Source: Halomonas campaniensis
GTDB lineage: Bacteria; Pseudomonadota; Gammaproteobacteria; Pseudomonadales; Halomonadaceae
NCBI RefSeq assembly: GCF_002211105.1
Contig: NZ_JPUA01000003.1
Coordinates: 140,687-204,686, forward strand
DNA length: 64,000 nucleotides
Reading direction: 5' to 3'
Shown here piece after piece: positions 30,412-41,333 of the stretch. Under the pieces are notes generated by a model. That model was not told the origin of the DNA, ran no database searches, and saw only the letters and a program-made list of their open reading frames with translations. The stretch's first letter is position 1; the number at the start of each line of letters is the position of its first letter. A program made the position numbers and the translations under genes.

Positions 30412-31374
30412 TTGCCTATTAAACCGCTGTTTTCGCACGGGCCACTGCCGGGCTACCGGCTGTTTTTTTGCGTCCTGGCCGCCAGTGCATTGATGTTTGT
30501 CGACCTGCATTTTACCCGCATGGAGCAAGTGCGTGCGCAAATGTCGATGGTCGTTGCCCCAATTCAATGGGTTGTTAGTGTGCCTAGCGACCTGTTGAAT
30601 TGGGGGTCACTTGCGCTCTCCGATCAACAGGCCTTGGTGGATGAAAACCGTCGCCTGCGAGAGCAGATTCTTACCCTTTCTCATCGTGGTCAGCGGTTGG
30701 CAAATCTGACCGCGGAAAACAGTGAGCTGCGTGAATTGCTGAGAGCAGCAAAGCGGCGTGATATTCCCTATATCACGGCTGAGCTGATATCGCTGGATAA
30801 TGACCCCTTTAGTCACCAAATGGTGGTTAATCGTGGCCATCGTAACGGCGCCTACGTGGGGCAGCCGGTGATCGATGCCTCGGGTTTGGTGGGGCAAATT
30901 ACCGCGGTTTCTGCCTACTCCAGCCGGGTATTGCTGTTAGCCGATGCCAGTCATGCTTTACCGGTTCAGTTGAATCGCAATGGGCTGCGCTTTATCGTCC
31001 AAGGGACGGGGCGTTACAGCAGTGTTAACGTGATGTACGTGCCGGATACGGCGGATATCCGTGAAGGCGATTTATTGACCACATCAGGCTTGGCGGGACG
31101 CTTTCCACCGGGTTATCCAGTGGCACGTGTTACCGAGGTCTATCACGATCCTGGCCAGCCTTTTGCGCGCGTGACGGCTGAACCCATGGCTCAACTACAG
31201 CGCTCGCGTCACTTCTTACTCCTTTTTCCGCCTCCGCGAGCAGAAGTGGATGAACACGCCTGGGATGAAACGCTGGATATCTCATCAGAGGCTTTAAGCT
31301 CTTCGCTTCAGCTCTCCACTAACTTAAGCCGTGCATTGCCTGAACAACCTACATCATCCCAAGAGGTGCCCTGA
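30412..31374 (+). CDS. mreC: Rod-shape-determining protein MreC (TTG start)
   Basis: MreC is a bitopic inner-membrane protein whose periplasmic part activates the PBP2-RodA synthase. The N-terminus PIKPLFSHGPLPGYR is followed by a membrane segment (about 16-35), a coiled coil (about 70-110, ENRRLREQILTL) and the double beta-barrel domain (about 115-280, GQPVIDASGLVGQI). The tail is Ser-rich. The start is TTG at 30412, immediately after GCGGGGGG, and reproduces the known N-terminal FSRGPS-like motif. At 320 residues the length is normal. It overlaps mreD (TGATG). Confidence 0.93.
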   Translation: MPIKPLFSHGPLPGYRLFFCVLAASALMFVDLHFTRMEQVRAQMSMVVAPIQWVVSVPSDLLNWGSLALSDQQALVDENRRLREQILTLSHRGQRLANLTAENSELRELLRAAKRRDIPYITAELISLDNDPFSHQMVVNRGHRNGAYVGQPVIDASGLVGQITAVSAYSSRVLLLADASHALPVQLNRNGLRFIVQGTGRYSSVNVMYVPDTADIREGDLLTTSGLAGRFPPGYPVARVTEVYHDPGQPFARVTAEPMAQLQRSRHFLLLFPPPRAEVDEHAWDETLDISSEALSSSLQLSTNLSRALPEQPTSSQEVP

Positions 31375-31862
31375 TGCCGCGTGCACCTATTGTTCCGCTA
31401 GTGGTTATTTGGTTTAGCCTGCTTCTGGCGTTATGTTTACAAGTGATGCCGCTAGCCGATGGTTGGCAGGTATACCGCCCTGAGTGGTTGGGGCTTATGT
31501 TGATCTACTGGTGCATGCGTACTCCCGACAGAGTCGGCGTTTTTCATGGCTTTGTGCTGGGCATTTTAATGGATTTGATTGAAGGCACTGCGCTGGGTCA
31601 GCATGCGCTTATCTACGCTCTGTTGGCATTTCTCTGTGCCCTGGTGTATCCCCGCTTTCGGGCCTATTCGCTGGTACAGCAGTCGGCACTGGTGCTGGTA
31701 CTGCTGGGGTTAATGCAGCTGGTCGCCCAGTGGCTGCGCACTATCGTGGGTGACTTTTCGATTCATTTAGCCTTTTTGATACCTGCGCTGATCAGTGCGT
31801 TGCTATGGCCGTGGCTGGCGACGATGTTTCAAGCCTTAGAACGTCGGTTGGCCGCCTCATGA
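31374..31862 (+). CDS. mreD: Rod-shape-determining protein MreD
   Basis: MreD is a polytopic inner-membrane partner of MreC in the elongasome. The 162-residue product has about five hydrophobic segments; the motif [44 protein letters not shown] spans the conserved middle, with GxxxDL and G-x-HAL elements. Its ATG overlaps the mreC stop, and its stop overlaps the maf start (ATGA), so mreC-mreD-maf are translationally linked. Confidence 0.95.
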   Translation: MPRAPIVPLVVIWFSLLLALCLQVMPLADGWQVYRPEWLGLMLIYWCMRTPDRVGVFHGFVLGILMDLIEGTALGQHALIYALLAFLCALVYPRFRAYSLVQQSALVLVLLGLMQLVAQWLRTIVGDFSIHLAFLIPALISALLWPWLATMFQALERRLAAS

Positions 31863-32440
31863 GCGCGCCTGTTTTGTGCTTGGCGTCTGCGTCTCCCCGT
31901 CGTCGGGACTTGCTCGCATCCATTGGTGTGCCGGTGACGGTTCACCCTTGTGATATCGACGAAACACCGCTGGTCGGTGAGACGCCCCACGCCTATGTGC
32001 AGCGCTTGGCGGTTGCCAAAGCTGAGGCGGCTGCCCCCTTAACCGGTCTGCCTACGCTAGGTTCGGATACCGCTGTAGTGGTCGATGGGCGTATTCTAGG
32101 TAAGCCGGCGGATTTTGATGAGGGCGCCGAGATGCTGCGACTGCTTTCAGGGCGGACTCATGAGGTGCTTACCGCCGTCGCAGTGAGTGGGCCAGCGGGG
32201 ATGCTCTCCAGCTGTGTGGCCACCCAGGTGACCATGCGTGAAATAAGCGCAGATGAAATCACAGCCTACTGGCGCACCGGCGAGCCGGCTGATAAAGCTG
32301 GCGGCTACGCAATACAGGGATTAGCGGCCATATTTGTAAAACAGATTCAAGGCAGTCACTCGGCAGTGGTAGGGCTACCGCTGTTTGAAACGACGCACTT
32401 GCTATGCCGACAGGGAGTGCCTATCTGGCGGCGCGTTTAA
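31859..32440 (+). CDS. maf: Maf-family nucleoside triphosphate pyrophosphatase (dTTP/UTPase type)
   Basis: Maf/YhdE proteins hydrolyse non-canonical or excess nucleoside triphosphates such as dTTP, UTP and their methylated forms to the monophosphate. Family motifs are [12 protein letters not shown] at the N-terminus, [17 protein letters not shown] and [16 protein letters not shown]. The product has 193 residues. The ATG at 31859 overlaps the mreD stop by 4 bases; an earlier in-frame ATG within mreD would add 18 residues outside the fold. The next gene, rng, starts 71 bases on, as in the conserved mreBCD-maf-rng order. Confidence 0.94.
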   Translation: MSAPVLCLASASPRRRDLLASIGVPVTVHPCDIDETPLVGETPHAYVQRLAVAKAEAAAPLTGLPTLGSDTAVVVDGRILGKPADFDEGAEMLRLLSGRTHEVLTAVAVSGPAGMLSSCVATQVTMREISADEITAYWRTGEPADKAGGYAIQGLAAIFVKQIQGSHSAVVGLPLFETTHLLCRQGVPIWRRV

Positions 32441-32510
32441 TTCCCTTGAATAGAGGGCGTCGCCGCCTGTATCGCTGGCAAGGAATACGTCAACCAACAA
32501 GGAATTTTGC

Positions 32511-33974
32511 ATGAGCGGTGAAGTTCTCATCAATTTAACGCCAATGGAGACCCGCGTCGCGCTGGTGGAAAATGGCGTTTTGCAAGAGGCACTGATCGAG
32601 CGTTCCCGTCGGCGTGGCATTGTGGGCAATATCTACAAAGGCAAAGTGGTTCGCGTGCTGCCTGGTATGCAGGCTGCCTTTGTTGATATTGGCTTGGAAC
32701 GGGCGGCGTTTATTCATGCCCACGAAGTGATGCCGCCCGGCACACCGCTCGATGAGCAGCAGACCATCGGCCAGTTGCTTCATGAGGGGCAGGCACTCGT
32801 GGTGCAGGCCACCAAAGACCCCATTGGTAGTAAGGGCGCGCGATTAACCACCCATCTGTCGATCCCTTCGCGTTATTTGGTGTATATGCCGGATTCGCCG
32901 CATCATGGCGTTTCCCAGCGTATCGAAGATGAGCGCGAACGCGAGCGCTTAAAAGCCCTGCTGGATAGCAGCGTGGCGGAACAGACGCTGGAAGTGACGG
33001 GAGGCTTTATTGTTCGTACTGCCGCGGAAGGCGTCGGTGACGAAGAGCTAAAAGGCGATATGCACTTTCTGCTGCGACTGTGGCGCAAGGTCAGCGAACG
33101 TAAGGTAACTGCGACACCACAAAGCGTCATTTATGATGATTTACCGCTGTTTATGCGCACGTTACGCGATGTAATGCGTGACGATATCGAAAAAGTGCGT
33201 ATCGATTCACGGGAAAATTTCGTCAAGCTGGTCGAGTTCGCCGAAGAGTTTATGCCCGATGCCGTTGAACGGATTGAGTACTACCCCGGCGAGCGACCCA
33301 TCTTTGATCTTTACAGTGTCGAGGACGAGATCCAGAAAGCATTAGGGCGCAAGGTGCAGTTGAAATCCGGTGGCTATCTGGTGATTGATCCCACCGAGGC
33401 AATGACAACCATTGATGTCAATACCGGTGGTTATGTCGGCCATCGCAACCTTGAAGAGACCATTTTCAAAACCAACCTTGAGGCCGCCACGGCGATTGCC
33501 CGTCAACTTCGTCTGCGCAACCTGGGCGGCATTATCATTATCGACTTTATCGATATGGTTGATGTTGAGCATCAGCGGCAGGTGTTACGGGTACTCGAGA
33601 AAGCGTTAGAGCGCGATCATGCCAAAACCAAGTGTACCGGTGTCACCGAGCTTGGCCTTGTTCAGCTTACCCGTAAACGCACCCGGGAAAGCCTGGAGCA
33701 GACGCTCTGCGAAGCGTGTCCCACCTGCAGTGGCCGGGGTACGCTTAAAACGCCTGAAACCGTCTGCTACGAAATTTTCCGTGAGATTCTGCGCGAAGAG
33801 CGTGCCTACAGTGCTGAAACCTATATGGTGCTGGCATCGCAGCCCGTTGTTGATCGCTTACTAGATGAAGAGTCAGCGGCGGTGGCCGACCTGGAGACAT
33901 TTATCAATAAAACCATCCGCTTTCAGGTTGAGCAGCACTACTCCCAAGAGCAGTACGATATTGTGCTGATGTAA
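32511..33974 (+). CDS. rng: Ribonuclease G
   Basis: RNase G is an RNase E-family endonuclease maturing the 5' end of 16S rRNA and degrading some mRNAs. The N-terminal S1 domain (about 35-125) is followed by the DNase I-like catalytic domain with metal ligands D302 (TIDVNTG) and D345 (IIDFIDMVD). A zinc-link CEACPTCSGRG has cysteines at 400, 403 and 406. It lacks the long disordered scaffold of RNase E; 487 residues matches E. coli RNase G (489). AAGGA lies before the ATG. yhdP starts two bases after its stop. Confidence 0.96.
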   Translation: MSGEVLINLTPMETRVALVENGVLQEALIERSRRRGIVGNIYKGKVVRVLPGMQAAFVDIGLERAAFIHAHEVMPPGTPLDEQQTIGQLLHEGQALVVQATKDPIGSKGARLTTHLSIPSRYLVYMPDSPHHGVSQRIEDERERERLKALLDSSVAEQTLEVTGGFIVRTAAEGVGDEELKGDMHFLLRLWRKVSERKVTATPQSVIYDDLPLFMRTLRDVMRDDIEKVRIDSRENFVKLVEFAEEFMPDAVERIEYYPGERPIFDLYSVEDEIQKALGRKVQLKSGGYLVIDPTEAMTTIDVNTGGYVGHRNLEETIFKTNLEAATAIARQLRLRNLGGIIIIDFIDMVDVEHQRQVLRVLEKALERDHAKTKCTGVTELGLVQLTRKRTRESLEQTLCEACPTCSGRGTLKTPETVCYEIFREILREERAYSAETYMVLASQPVVDRLLDEESAAVADLETFINKTIRFQVEQHYSQEQYDIVLM

Positions 33975-33976
33975 CC

Positions 33977-36900
33977 ATGCCTACTCGTTCGCTGGTGCGT
34001 TGGAGTTTGCTAATCGTCGCCTGGTTACTAGGCAGCGCTGCTGTACTGCTGTTGCTGCTGCGCTTGGTGATTAGCCAGTCCGATGCCCTTACCCCCCGTA
34101 TTGAAGCGCTGATTGAAGCGCGTATTGGCGTACCGGTCACTATTGAGCATCTCTCGCTTTCTCTTGCTCGGAATGACCTGTTGCTGCGTCTTGACGGCGT
34201 AAACGCGGAAACCCCAGAGGGCCAGGCACTGTTTTCCCTTGAGCATGCGGGACTGCGTTTGGATACCTGGGCTTCGCTTGTCAATATGGCGCCCATTTTT
34301 AGCGATGCCCGCATTAGCGGTACCGAGTTTCATCTCTATCAAGGCACTGGAGCGGCTTGGCAGTGGCCAAAGCCCGCTGAGCTACCGCTCTTGATGGCGC
34401 CAGATCCTGAAGTAGATCTGGCGACCATCGATGACTGGGCGGGGTTGATTTTGCGCCAACGCCTGTGGGTGGAAGACACGCGCGTGGTGCTGCATGGCAA
34501 GCAGGATACCGTCCTGCTGCATGCCCAAACACTGTTATTGACTGGTGATGAGCGGCGTACACGATTGGAAGGTGCTATCAATATTGCTCAATCGTTACAG
34601 CAGGCGCGCGAAGTGGCGCTGCCGGCGGCTGAAATGAAAGTTGAAATGCAGCCTGGAAAACGTGGCTTTAGCGACTTTTCGGCTGCGCTACAACTGGATA
34701 TTCAGCTTGATCAGTTAGTCGTTCTGGCAGATATGTTCCGACCTGATCACGCGGCCTATTTGGAGCAGGCCGGCGGCAGTGCTCGGCTGTGGGGACGCTG
34801 GAGTGCCGGACGTCTCGAAGAAGCCCGGGTTGCGGTCGACGTTCCACAATTGACGCTCCGTCATAATGTCCAGTACGCGGTATTAAGGGATATTGAAGCC
34901 AATGGCCTGTGGCAGCGGGATGGTGATGGGGGCGAGGCGTGGTTAAGCGGCGATGCGGATAGCGTGGAGTGGGCCCAGCCCCCCGGTGGCAGCGTTGGGC
35001 CAGCCTTGCCGCGCCACTGGCACGCTACGCACCAGCCAGGAGAGTGGGAAGTTCGCACCAGTGCCTTTGAGCTCGCCTCGCTGACCGCTTGGCGCGACTA
35101 TGTGTTGCTACCTGAGTCCGTTACGCGGGTATTGCAAACCCTCGCCCCCCGGGGGCAAGTCGAGGGGTTGCATGTCGGACAGCAGGATGGTCACTGGGGG
35201 GTGGACGCGGCGCTAACCGGCGTGGAAGTTTCGCCTTGGCAGCAGGCGCCTGGTGGCGGCCCGCTGGATGCCTGGGTGCAGGCGCGGGATTTTCGCGGTC
35301 GCGTGCTGTTTAGCAGTAATGGTGACAGTACCCTCTATTTTCCTGAGTTTTTTGCTGCCCCCATGCAGCTGCGGCGCGCTGAAGGGGAAGTAGAGTGGGT
35401 ATACGACGGCCCCAACACCATGGTGAGCGGTAAGCGGTTAAGCGTCGATTGGGACGGTGCACAGATTGCCGGTGGTTTTGGTTTAGTAGTGACCGCTAAT
35501 CAGCGCGGGCATTTTGGCTTAGAGCTGGACTTCAGTGACGTGGATGCTGTTGAGCGCCCGCTGGCCCAGTGGCTGCCGCTAAGTGTCATGGATGACGAGC
35601 TTCGCGAGTGGCTGCTCAATGATATTGGCGGCTATGTCAGCAAAGGCTCGCTGCAGTTAAGCCAGCCGCTAGGCGATAGCGTCACCGCCGAGGACTTTAC
35701 TGCGACGCTCGCGCTGGCCGTTAGCCAAGGGCATTTACCGATTGCCCCAGGTTGGCCGCGCCTTGACGATGTAGAGGGGCGTCTTAAGTGGCAAAACAGG
35801 GTGTTAGAAGCTGAAATTGATAACGCGCAGAGCCACGGCGTCACTGCTTCTAAGGGTGAGGTAGTGATGGAGGATGAGACGCTCAATATTTCGGGGCAAT
35901 TACAATCGGATGGCCCAGCGCTAATATCGTTTTTACAGGCAATGCCCGAAATTGACCTTTCCCAACTAAGCGATCTGCGCGTAACAGGTGGCGTTAACGG
36001 CGATATTGCGCTGTCGTTGCCGTTAGCAAACCCGGAGGCGCTTCAGCTGGAAATTAATGCTCAGCCACGCTTTCCGGAAGTGGTGTATCAACCGCTCGAT
36101 CTACGTCTTCAATCGGTTGAGGGGGATCTTGCCTGGCTCCAAGATGGGGAAAGTTCAGGTCTCGTCGGAGAGGCTCGTGGGCAGTTGCTTGGTGGCTCTA
36201 TCAACGCTGATATTGATACTCAACGCAACGGCATACAGCTGCAGGGAAGTGTCGCCACCGAGGCGCTTTTTGGACTTGCGGGGTTGGGTAATCAAGGGCG
36301 TATGCCGCTAGAAGGGCCGTTAGAGTGGCAGGGCAGCGTCGTCCTAACGCCAACGCCCACTCTGCGCTTGGAGAGTCGTTTAGTCGGTGTCACCAGCCAT
36401 CTACCCGAACCCTTTGCAAAAACACCACAGCAGGCCTGGCCCTGGACATTAACCGCCGATATGGACACAAAACGTCTCGAAAGCCGCCTCGCTGATATTG
36501 CTTCTGCACGACTGCAACAGCTTAACGGCTTGCTTGCCGGGACGTTAAATTTAGGCAGCCGGGCGGAGCGCCTGCCCGACTGGCCCTCTCAGCCTGGGGT
36601 TAGTCTCGACGCTGCCGTACCTCGAATTGACCCTCTAGTGTGGCAGCAGGCGATTGCACCGCTAATGGCAGGCGGGACACTCAGCACGTCTGGCGAAGGC
36701 ACGCAAATGCCGTTGACGGTCTCGCTAGCCACCCCCTGTGTGATTTACCAAAGGGAGTGTTTAGGCAGTCTTAACGCCTCGGGCAATATGAACGATGGTC
36801 GGGTGGATTTGGGCCTAAGCGGTAACCTGGTTACTGGACGCTTAAACTACAATGCTCAATCGCCGCAACCGTTAGATGTGGCCATTGAAGCGCTGGCGCT

Positions 36901-37831
36901 TGATCGCTTGCTGGCACTAGCCAATGTCGAGCATGACAGCGATGCACCGACGCCAGACTCCTGGATGGGATCGGTCGAAACGCAGCTTAAGGAGCCGGTG
37001 GCCATTCCTGGCTGGCTAGCCGATGTGCCCAATGGGCGATTGCGTTTAGCCGAAATTGCCATGGGGCCGCGTCGTTTTGGCCCCTTGACCGCCTACTGGG
37101 AAACCGACGGTGAGCGTTTTTCGCTTACCCCCGTTGGGTTAACCCTGGGCCAGCTCTCCGCACGCGGCGAGCTGCACTGGGAGGGGGATGCCGTCTCCAG
37201 CCATACCCGCGCGGACATTACGATTCAGGGCGGGGATATCGGCACCGCTCTTGAGCGTCTTGACCAGCCGGTAGCTATGCGCAGCCGTAGTACCGATGTG
37301 GCTGCTTCGCTGGACTGGCCGGGGGCGCCTTGGCAATTGGAGTTAAGCCGCTCAGATGGCACTATCAGTACCGACATTCGTGATGGCAGCTTTGTCACTC
37401 TGGAATCGGCCCCTGCGCGGTTAATTGGCTTGCTCAATTTCGATAATATTTTACGTCGCCTGCGCTTGGATTTTTCCGACGTTACCGGTCAGGGAACCGC
37501 ATTTGATCGTGTGAAGGGTACCGCCGATGTCACCGGTGGGCTGCTGACGCTACGCGGGCCATTGCAAATTGATGCGCCGGCCACCACCCTAACGCTTACC
37601 GGCAGTGCCAATCTGGTGACCCGTGAACTCGACCAGCGGCTTGGCGTCACACTACCAGTAACACAAAGTTTGCCGATTGCGGCGATTGCCGTTGGCGCGC
37701 CCATCGTGGGCGGCGCACTGTTTCTTGCCGACCAGCTGTTTGGCGACGCACTGGATCGTGCCACGACACTCCATTATCGCGTGCGAGGCCCTTGGACTTC
37801 GCCGCAGGTTACTTTAGAAGGCCCCCAATGA
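33977..37831 (+). CDS. yhdP: AsmA-like envelope protein YhdP
   Basis: YhdP is a very large AsmA-family protein bridging the inner and outer membranes and helping move phospholipids to the outer membrane. The product has 1284 residues: an N-terminal membrane anchor (about 8-30), then a DUF3971/AsmA-like beta-rich chain predicted to form a long hydrophobic groove, and a C-terminal AsmA_2-type region ([20 protein letters not shown]) with a hydrophobic segment near 1228-1248 ([21 protein letters not shown]). It starts two bases after rng and overlaps tldD by four (ATGA), placing it firmly in the mreBCD operon. Confidence 0.93.
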   Translation: MPTRSLVRWSLLIVAWLLGSAAVLLLLLRLVISQSDALTPRIEALIEARIGVPVTIEHLSLSLARNDLLLRLDGVNAETPEGQALFSLEHAGLRLDTWASLVNMAPIFSDARISGTEFHLYQGTGAAWQWPKPAELPLLMAPDPEVDLATIDDWAGLILRQRLWVEDTRVVLHGKQDTVLLHAQTLLLTGDERRTRLEGAINIAQSLQQAREVALPAAEMKVEMQPGKRGFSDFSAALQLDIQLDQLVVLADMFRPDHAAYLEQAGGSARLWGRWSAGRLEEARVAVDVPQLTLRHNVQYAVLRDIEANGLWQRDGDGGEAWLSGDADSVEWAQPPGGSVGPALPRHWHATHQPGEWEVRTSAFELASLTAWRDYVLLPESVTRVLQTLAPRGQVEGLHVGQQDGHWGVDAALTGVEVSPWQQAPGGGPLDAWVQARDFRGRVLFSSNGDSTLYFPEFFAAPMQLRRAEGEVEWVYDGPNTMVSGKRLSVDWDGAQIAGGFGLVVTANQRGHFGLELDFSDVDAVERPLAQWLPLSVMDDELREWLLNDIGGYVSKGSLQLSQPLGDSVTAEDFTATLALAVSQGHLPIAPGWPRLDDVEGRLKWQNRVLEAEIDNAQSHGVTASKGEVVMEDETLNISGQLQSDGPALISFLQAMPEIDLSQLSDLRVTGGVNGDIALSLPLANPEALQLEINAQPRFPEVVYQPLDLRLQSVEGDLAWLQDGESSGLVGEARGQLLGGSINADIDTQRNGIQLQGSVATEALFGLAGLGNQGRMPLEGPLEWQGSVVLTPTPTLRLESRLVGVTSHLPEPFAKTPQQAWPWTLTADMDTKRLESRLADIASARLQQLNGLLAGTLNLGSRAERLPDWPSQPGVSLDAAVPRIDPLVWQQAIAPLMAGGTLSTSGEGTQMPLTVSLATPCVIYQRECLGSLNASGNMNDGRVDLGLSGNLVTGRLNYNAQSPQPLDVAIEALALDRLLALANVEHDSDAPTPDSWMGSVETQLKEPVAIPGWLADVPNGRLRLAEIAMGPRRFGPLTAYWETDGERFSLTPVGLTLGQLSARGELHWEGDAVSSHTRADITIQGGDIGTALERLDQPVAMRSRSTDVAASLDWPGAPWQLELSRSDGTISTDIRDGSFVTLESAPARLIGLLNFDNILRRLRLDFSDVTGQGTAFDRVKGTADVTGGLLTLRGPLQIDAPATTLTLTGSANLVTRELDQRLGVTLPVTQSLPIAAIAVGAPIVGGALFLADQLFGDALDRATTLHYRVRGPWTSPQVTLEGPQ

Positions 37832-39279
37832 CCGCATATAAAAGTGATGTAGATACGGCTGCCGCCATTCTTTTGACCCCTGGAGGTCTCGATTTAGAGG
37901 CCTTGGAAACGGGGCTGGGCTACGCCATGGGCGCGGGCATTGACTATGCAGACCTCTATTTTCAGCGTACCTGGCAAGAGGGCTGGGTACTGGAAGATGG
38001 CGAGGTAAAAGAGGCCAGCTACAGTATTGACGGTGGCGTCGGCGTGCGCTCACTGGCAGGTGAAAAAACCGGCTTTGCCTACTCCAACCAGATTACCGCC
38101 GATGCGCTAATGGACACCGGCCGCACGGCGGCGGGCATCGTCCGCAGCGGCCAACGTCTGCCTGGGCAATTGGTTCGCCCGGTTTCCGCCATGTCGCGCT
38201 ATGAGGGAATCGACCCTCTGGCCGGGCTAAGCGCCGAAGACAAAGTCGCCATGTTAAAACAGGCTGACAAAGTCGCTCGTGCTGCAGACCCGAGCATCAG
38301 TCAAGTGAGTGCTTCCCTATCAGGTACCTACGAGGTGGTGCTGGTGCGGGCCAGCGATGGCACCTTGGCGGCGGATATTCGCCCGCTGGTGCGCTTTAAT
38401 GTCAGCGTTATCGCGGTAAAGAATGGCCGACGTGAGCGGGGCAGTGCGGGCGGCGGCGGCCGTTACTCCATGGCTAAACTGCGCGATGACCAAGTTGCCG
38501 AGCAGTACGCTAAAGAGGCGGTGCGCCAGGCGCTGGTCAACCTGGAAGCCGTCGATGCACCTGCGGGGCAAATGCCCGTGGTGCTGGCGTCGGGGTGGCC
38601 GGGGATTCTGCTCCATGAGGCCGTCGGCCACGGTCTGGAAGGAGATTTCAACCGTAAGGGCAGTTCCGCGTTTGCTGGCAAGATGGGCCAGCGTGTTGCC
38701 GCTAAAGGCGTGACCATTGTCGATGATGCAACGCTGGCGGATTGTCGTGGCTCCATGAGCGTGGATGACGAGGGCACTCCAGGGCAATACACGCCGCTTA
38801 TCGAAGACGGCATTTTGACCGGCTATATGCAGGACAAGCTCAATGCCCGGCTAATGGGTATGGCGCCCACAGGCAACGCGCGGCGTGAATCTTTTGCGCA
38901 CTTACCCATGCCGCGTATGACCAATACCGTCATGCTAGCGGGTCAGGATCAGCCTAGCGATATTATTAAAAGCGTTAAGCGCGGTATTTACGCGGTGAGC
39001 TTTGGTGGCGGGCAGGTGGATATTACCTCAGGCAAATTTGTCTTCTCCGCCAGCGAAGCCTACCTGATTGAAGATGGTAAGGTGACGGCGCCGGTGAAAG
39101 GGGCCACCTTGATTGGTAACGGGCCGGAAGCGATGCAGCGTGTCTCCATGATTGGCCACGACATGGCGCTGGATACCGGCATCGGTGTGTGTGGTAAAGA
39201 GGGGCAGGGCGTGCCAGTGGGTGTCGGCCAGCCCACCCTGAAATTGGATGAGCTGACCGTCGGCGGCACACAGTCTTGA
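37828..39279 (+). CDS. tldD: Metalloprotease TldD
   Basis: TldD is the zinc-bearing subunit of the TldD/TldE heterodimeric protease that trims unfolded peptides, including microcin B17 precursor and the antitoxin CcdA in E. coli. The zinc motif HEAVGH is at residues 263-268, in the segment [17 protein letters not shown]. The product has 483 residues. ATG at 37828 overlaps the yhdP stop; an upstream in-frame start inside yhdP lacks family sequence. Its partner tldE lies 0.7 kb further on, beyond darP. Confidence 0.95.
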   Translation: MTAYKSDVDTAAAILLTPGGLDLEALETGLGYAMGAGIDYADLYFQRTWQEGWVLEDGEVKEASYSIDGGVGVRSLAGEKTGFAYSNQITADALMDTGRTAAGIVRSGQRLPGQLVRPVSAMSRYEGIDPLAGLSAEDKVAMLKQADKVARAADPSISQVSASLSGTYEVVLVRASDGTLAADIRPLVRFNVSVIAVKNGRRERGSAGGGGRYSMAKLRDDQVAEQYAKEAVRQALVNLEAVDAPAGQMPVVLASGWPGILLHEAVGHGLEGDFNRKGSSAFAGKMGQRVAAKGVTIVDDATLADCRGSMSVDDEGTPGQYTPLIEDGILTGYMQDKLNARLMGMAPTGNARRESFAHLPMPRMTNTVMLAGQDQPSDIIKSVKRGIYAVSFGGGQVDITSGKFVFSASEAYLIEDGKVTAPVKGATLIGNGPEAMQRVSMIGHDMALDTGIGVCGKEGQGVPVGVGQPTLKLDELTVGGTQS

Positions 39280-39284
39280 AGGGC

Positions 39285-39336
39285 GGTCTTAAAGAGCCGC
39301 TTTTAAGATGCTGTTTTTAAAGAACCGCCTTTAAAG
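39285..39336. repeat. Imperfect tandem duplication between tldD and darP
   Basis: Two roughly 25-base units (about 39285-39309 and 39312-39336) share TTAAAGA(G/A)CCGC(C/T)TTTAA and each is itself nearly palindromic. The second reaches into the last codons of darP. Lying between convergent genes, it could act as a stem-loop terminator on either strand, although no long T run follows. Confidence 0.4.
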
Positions 39337-39852
39337 TGAGAGGGTTTCGCGGAGGTGTTTGAATAGCTTGCGCGAGCTGGTGGGTGGTTTGCCCTGCTCG
39401 CGTTCCCGCTGGGCGTTGCGAATCAATTGACGCAGGCTCTGGCGGTCGGCATCGGGGTGCTCCGCCATAAACAGGTCGACAGCAGGATCGCCCTCATCAA
39501 TTAAGCGTTCCCGCCATTTTTCCAGGCGATGAAACGCGTGGTCGCGCTGCTCCTGCTCCTGGTCGATGGAATCGAACACGGCTTGAATGGCGGTGAGATC
39601 CTCTTTACGGATTAACTTGCCGACATACTGCATATGGCGGCGGCGACCTTCGTGGGAGCGAATGCGCGAGGTTTCCTCGATAGCGCGCAGCATATCGTCA
39701 GAGAGGGGGAAACGGGCGCGTTCCGCCGGTCGCATGGCAATTAAGGTTTCCCCAAGTGCCTGTAAGGCATGCATTTCGCGTTTGAGTTGCGACTTGCTAG
39801 GGCGTTCTTCCTGCTCTTCTGTTTCTACGGGATCGGGACGTTGCTTACGCAT
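39331..39852 (-). CDS. darP: Dual-action ribosomal maturation protein DarP (YjgA, DUF615)
   Basis: DarP/YjgA is a highly charged helical protein that associates with late 50S assembly intermediates near the peptidyl-transferase centre. The 173-residue product begins MRKQRPDPVETEEQEERPSK and contains the family helices RPSKSQLKREMHALQALGE and RRRHMQYVGKLIRKED. I use ATG at 39852; an in-frame ATG at 39885 would add 11 residues not typical of the family. It is divergent from tldE, with about 124 bases between the starts, the same arrangement as yjgA-pmbA in many gammaproteobacteria. Confidence 0.93.
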   Translation of the reverse strand: MRKQRPDPVETEEQEERPSKSQLKREMHALQALGETLIAMRPAERARFPLSDDMLRAIEETSRIRSHEGRRRHMQYVGKLIRKEDLTAIQAVFDSIDQEQEQRDHAFHRLEKWRERLIDEGDPAVDLFMAEHPDADRQSLRQLIRNAQREREQGKPPTSSRKLFKHLRETLSL

Positions 39853-39976
39853 AGTGTGACTCACAGACAAGATTCGTGGCGGCATTATACCAGCTGCGAG
39901 TACAACATTGATTCACCGAAGAGACTCTCTTGAAAGACATTTAGTTGAGAGACATTCGGTTGAAAAAGGAGGCCAT

Positions 39977-41317
39977 ATGGCACAGGCATTTGATGCATCC
40001 GCGCAGCAGTCGCTTTTGACCGCGCGCGCCGAAGAGGCGCTGGCACTGGCGAAGCGCTTGGGCGCTGATGCTGCCGAAGTGGGTGCAAGCGTTGACCAGG
40101 GCATCGGCATTAGCGTGCGCCTTGGCGAAGTTGAAACGGTTGAGTTATCCCGCGACCAGGGCATAGCCGTCACGCTTTACGTGGGCCAGCGTAAAGGCAG
40201 CGCTTCTTCCACCGATGCCAGTAGTGCTTCGATTCAGGCAGCCGTAGAGAAAGCGCTCTCGATTGCCCGCTATACCGGTGAAGATAAGGCCGCAGGGCTG
40301 GCCGATGCCGCGCTGATGGCTACCGAGCTGCCCGATCTTAAAGTGCACTACCCCTGGGCGCTCACTACGGACGAGGCGATCGAGCTGGCGCTTGCCTGCG
40401 AGCAGGCGGGGCGTGACGTAGACGGTATCTCACAGTCAGATGGCGCGTCTCTCTCCAGTGGCGAAGGGGTGCGCGTTTATGCCAATAGCCACGGCTTTTT
40501 AGGTACCCAAAAGGGCAGTAGCCACTCGCTTTCGTGCATGCTGATAGCTCAAGACGCCAGCGGTATGCAGCGCGACTACGACTATACTTCTGCCCGCAAC
40601 CCCAAGGCGCTACGTGACCCCGCGGAGGTGGGGCGCGAAGCCGCAGGTCGCACGCTGCGCAGGCTTGGCGCTAAACGCCCACCCACGGGCACCTTCCCGG
40701 TGCTGTTTGACCCCTCGCTGGCCAGCGGGTTAATCGGTCACCTTCTCAGTGGATTGGCCGGTGGTGCGCTCTACCGCCAAGCCTCGTTTTTGTGTGACCG
40801 GCTCGGCACACCGCTGTTTCCCGACTGGTTTAGCCTAGAAGAGCGACCGATGGAAATTGGCGCCATGGCCAGCTCGCCGTTTGATGGTGAGGGCGTGCAA
40901 ACGCGTAATAATCGCTTTATCGACCAGGGGCGCATTGCCAGCTATATGCTCTCTTCCTACAGTGCTCGTCGCCTTGGCATGCATACCACCGGCAATGCCG
41001 GAGGGGCGCGTAATGTGCGTTTAGCGGCGCCACTGCAATCACGCGACAGTCTGCTGCAGGAGATGGGGCGGGGGATTTGGGTAACGGAGCTAATGGGGCA
41101 GGGCGTCAACGGTGTAACCGGCGATTACTCCCGCGGTGCCGCAGGTTTTTGGGTCGAAAACGGAAAGGTGCAGTACCCCGTTGAAGAGTTCACCATTGCC
41201 AGTAACCTGGAGCGGATGTTCACTGGCCTCGTCGGTATTGGTGATGACACCGATACCCGCGGCAGTGTTCACACGGGTAGCTGGTTGATTGATGCCATGA
41301 CCGTGGCGGGTGACTAG
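39977..41317 (+). CDS. pmbA: Metalloprotease subunit TldE (PmbA)
   Basis: TldE/PmbA is the partner of TldD in the heterodimeric peptide protease; it is structurally similar but lacks the HExxxH zinc motif, as seen here (the matching region reads DPSLASGLIGHLLSGLAGG). The 446-residue product begins MAQAFDASAQQSLL. ATG at 39977 has an ideal AAGGAGG seven bases upstream, so the longer in-frame start at 39908 is rejected. It converges with npr, whose stop is only 16 bases away. Confidence 0.94.
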   Translation: MAQAFDASAQQSLLTARAEEALALAKRLGADAAEVGASVDQGIGISVRLGEVETVELSRDQGIAVTLYVGQRKGSASSTDASSASIQAAVEKALSIARYTGEDKAAGLADAALMATELPDLKVHYPWALTTDEAIELALACEQAGRDVDGISQSDGASLSSGEGVRVYANSHGFLGTQKGSSHSLSCMLIAQDASGMQRDYDYTSARNPKALRDPAEVGREAAGRTLRRLGAKRPPTGTFPVLFDPSLASGLIGHLLSGLAGGALYRQASFLCDRLGTPLFPDWFSLEERPMEIGAMASSPFDGEGVQTRNNRFIDQGRIASYMLSSYSARRLGMHTTGNAGGARNVRLAAPLQSRDSLLQEMGRGIWVTELMGQGVNGVTGDYSRGAAGFWVENGKVQYPVEEFTIASNLERMFTGLVGIGDDTDTRGSVHTGSWLIDAMTVAGD

Positions 41318-41333
41318 CAAGCACAAGCGACGG

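Noticed and set aside
39908-39976. N-terminal extension of tldE
   Set aside because: An ideal AAGGAGG precedes the ATG at 39977; the upstream stretch is the darP-tldE promoter region with a small direct repeat.
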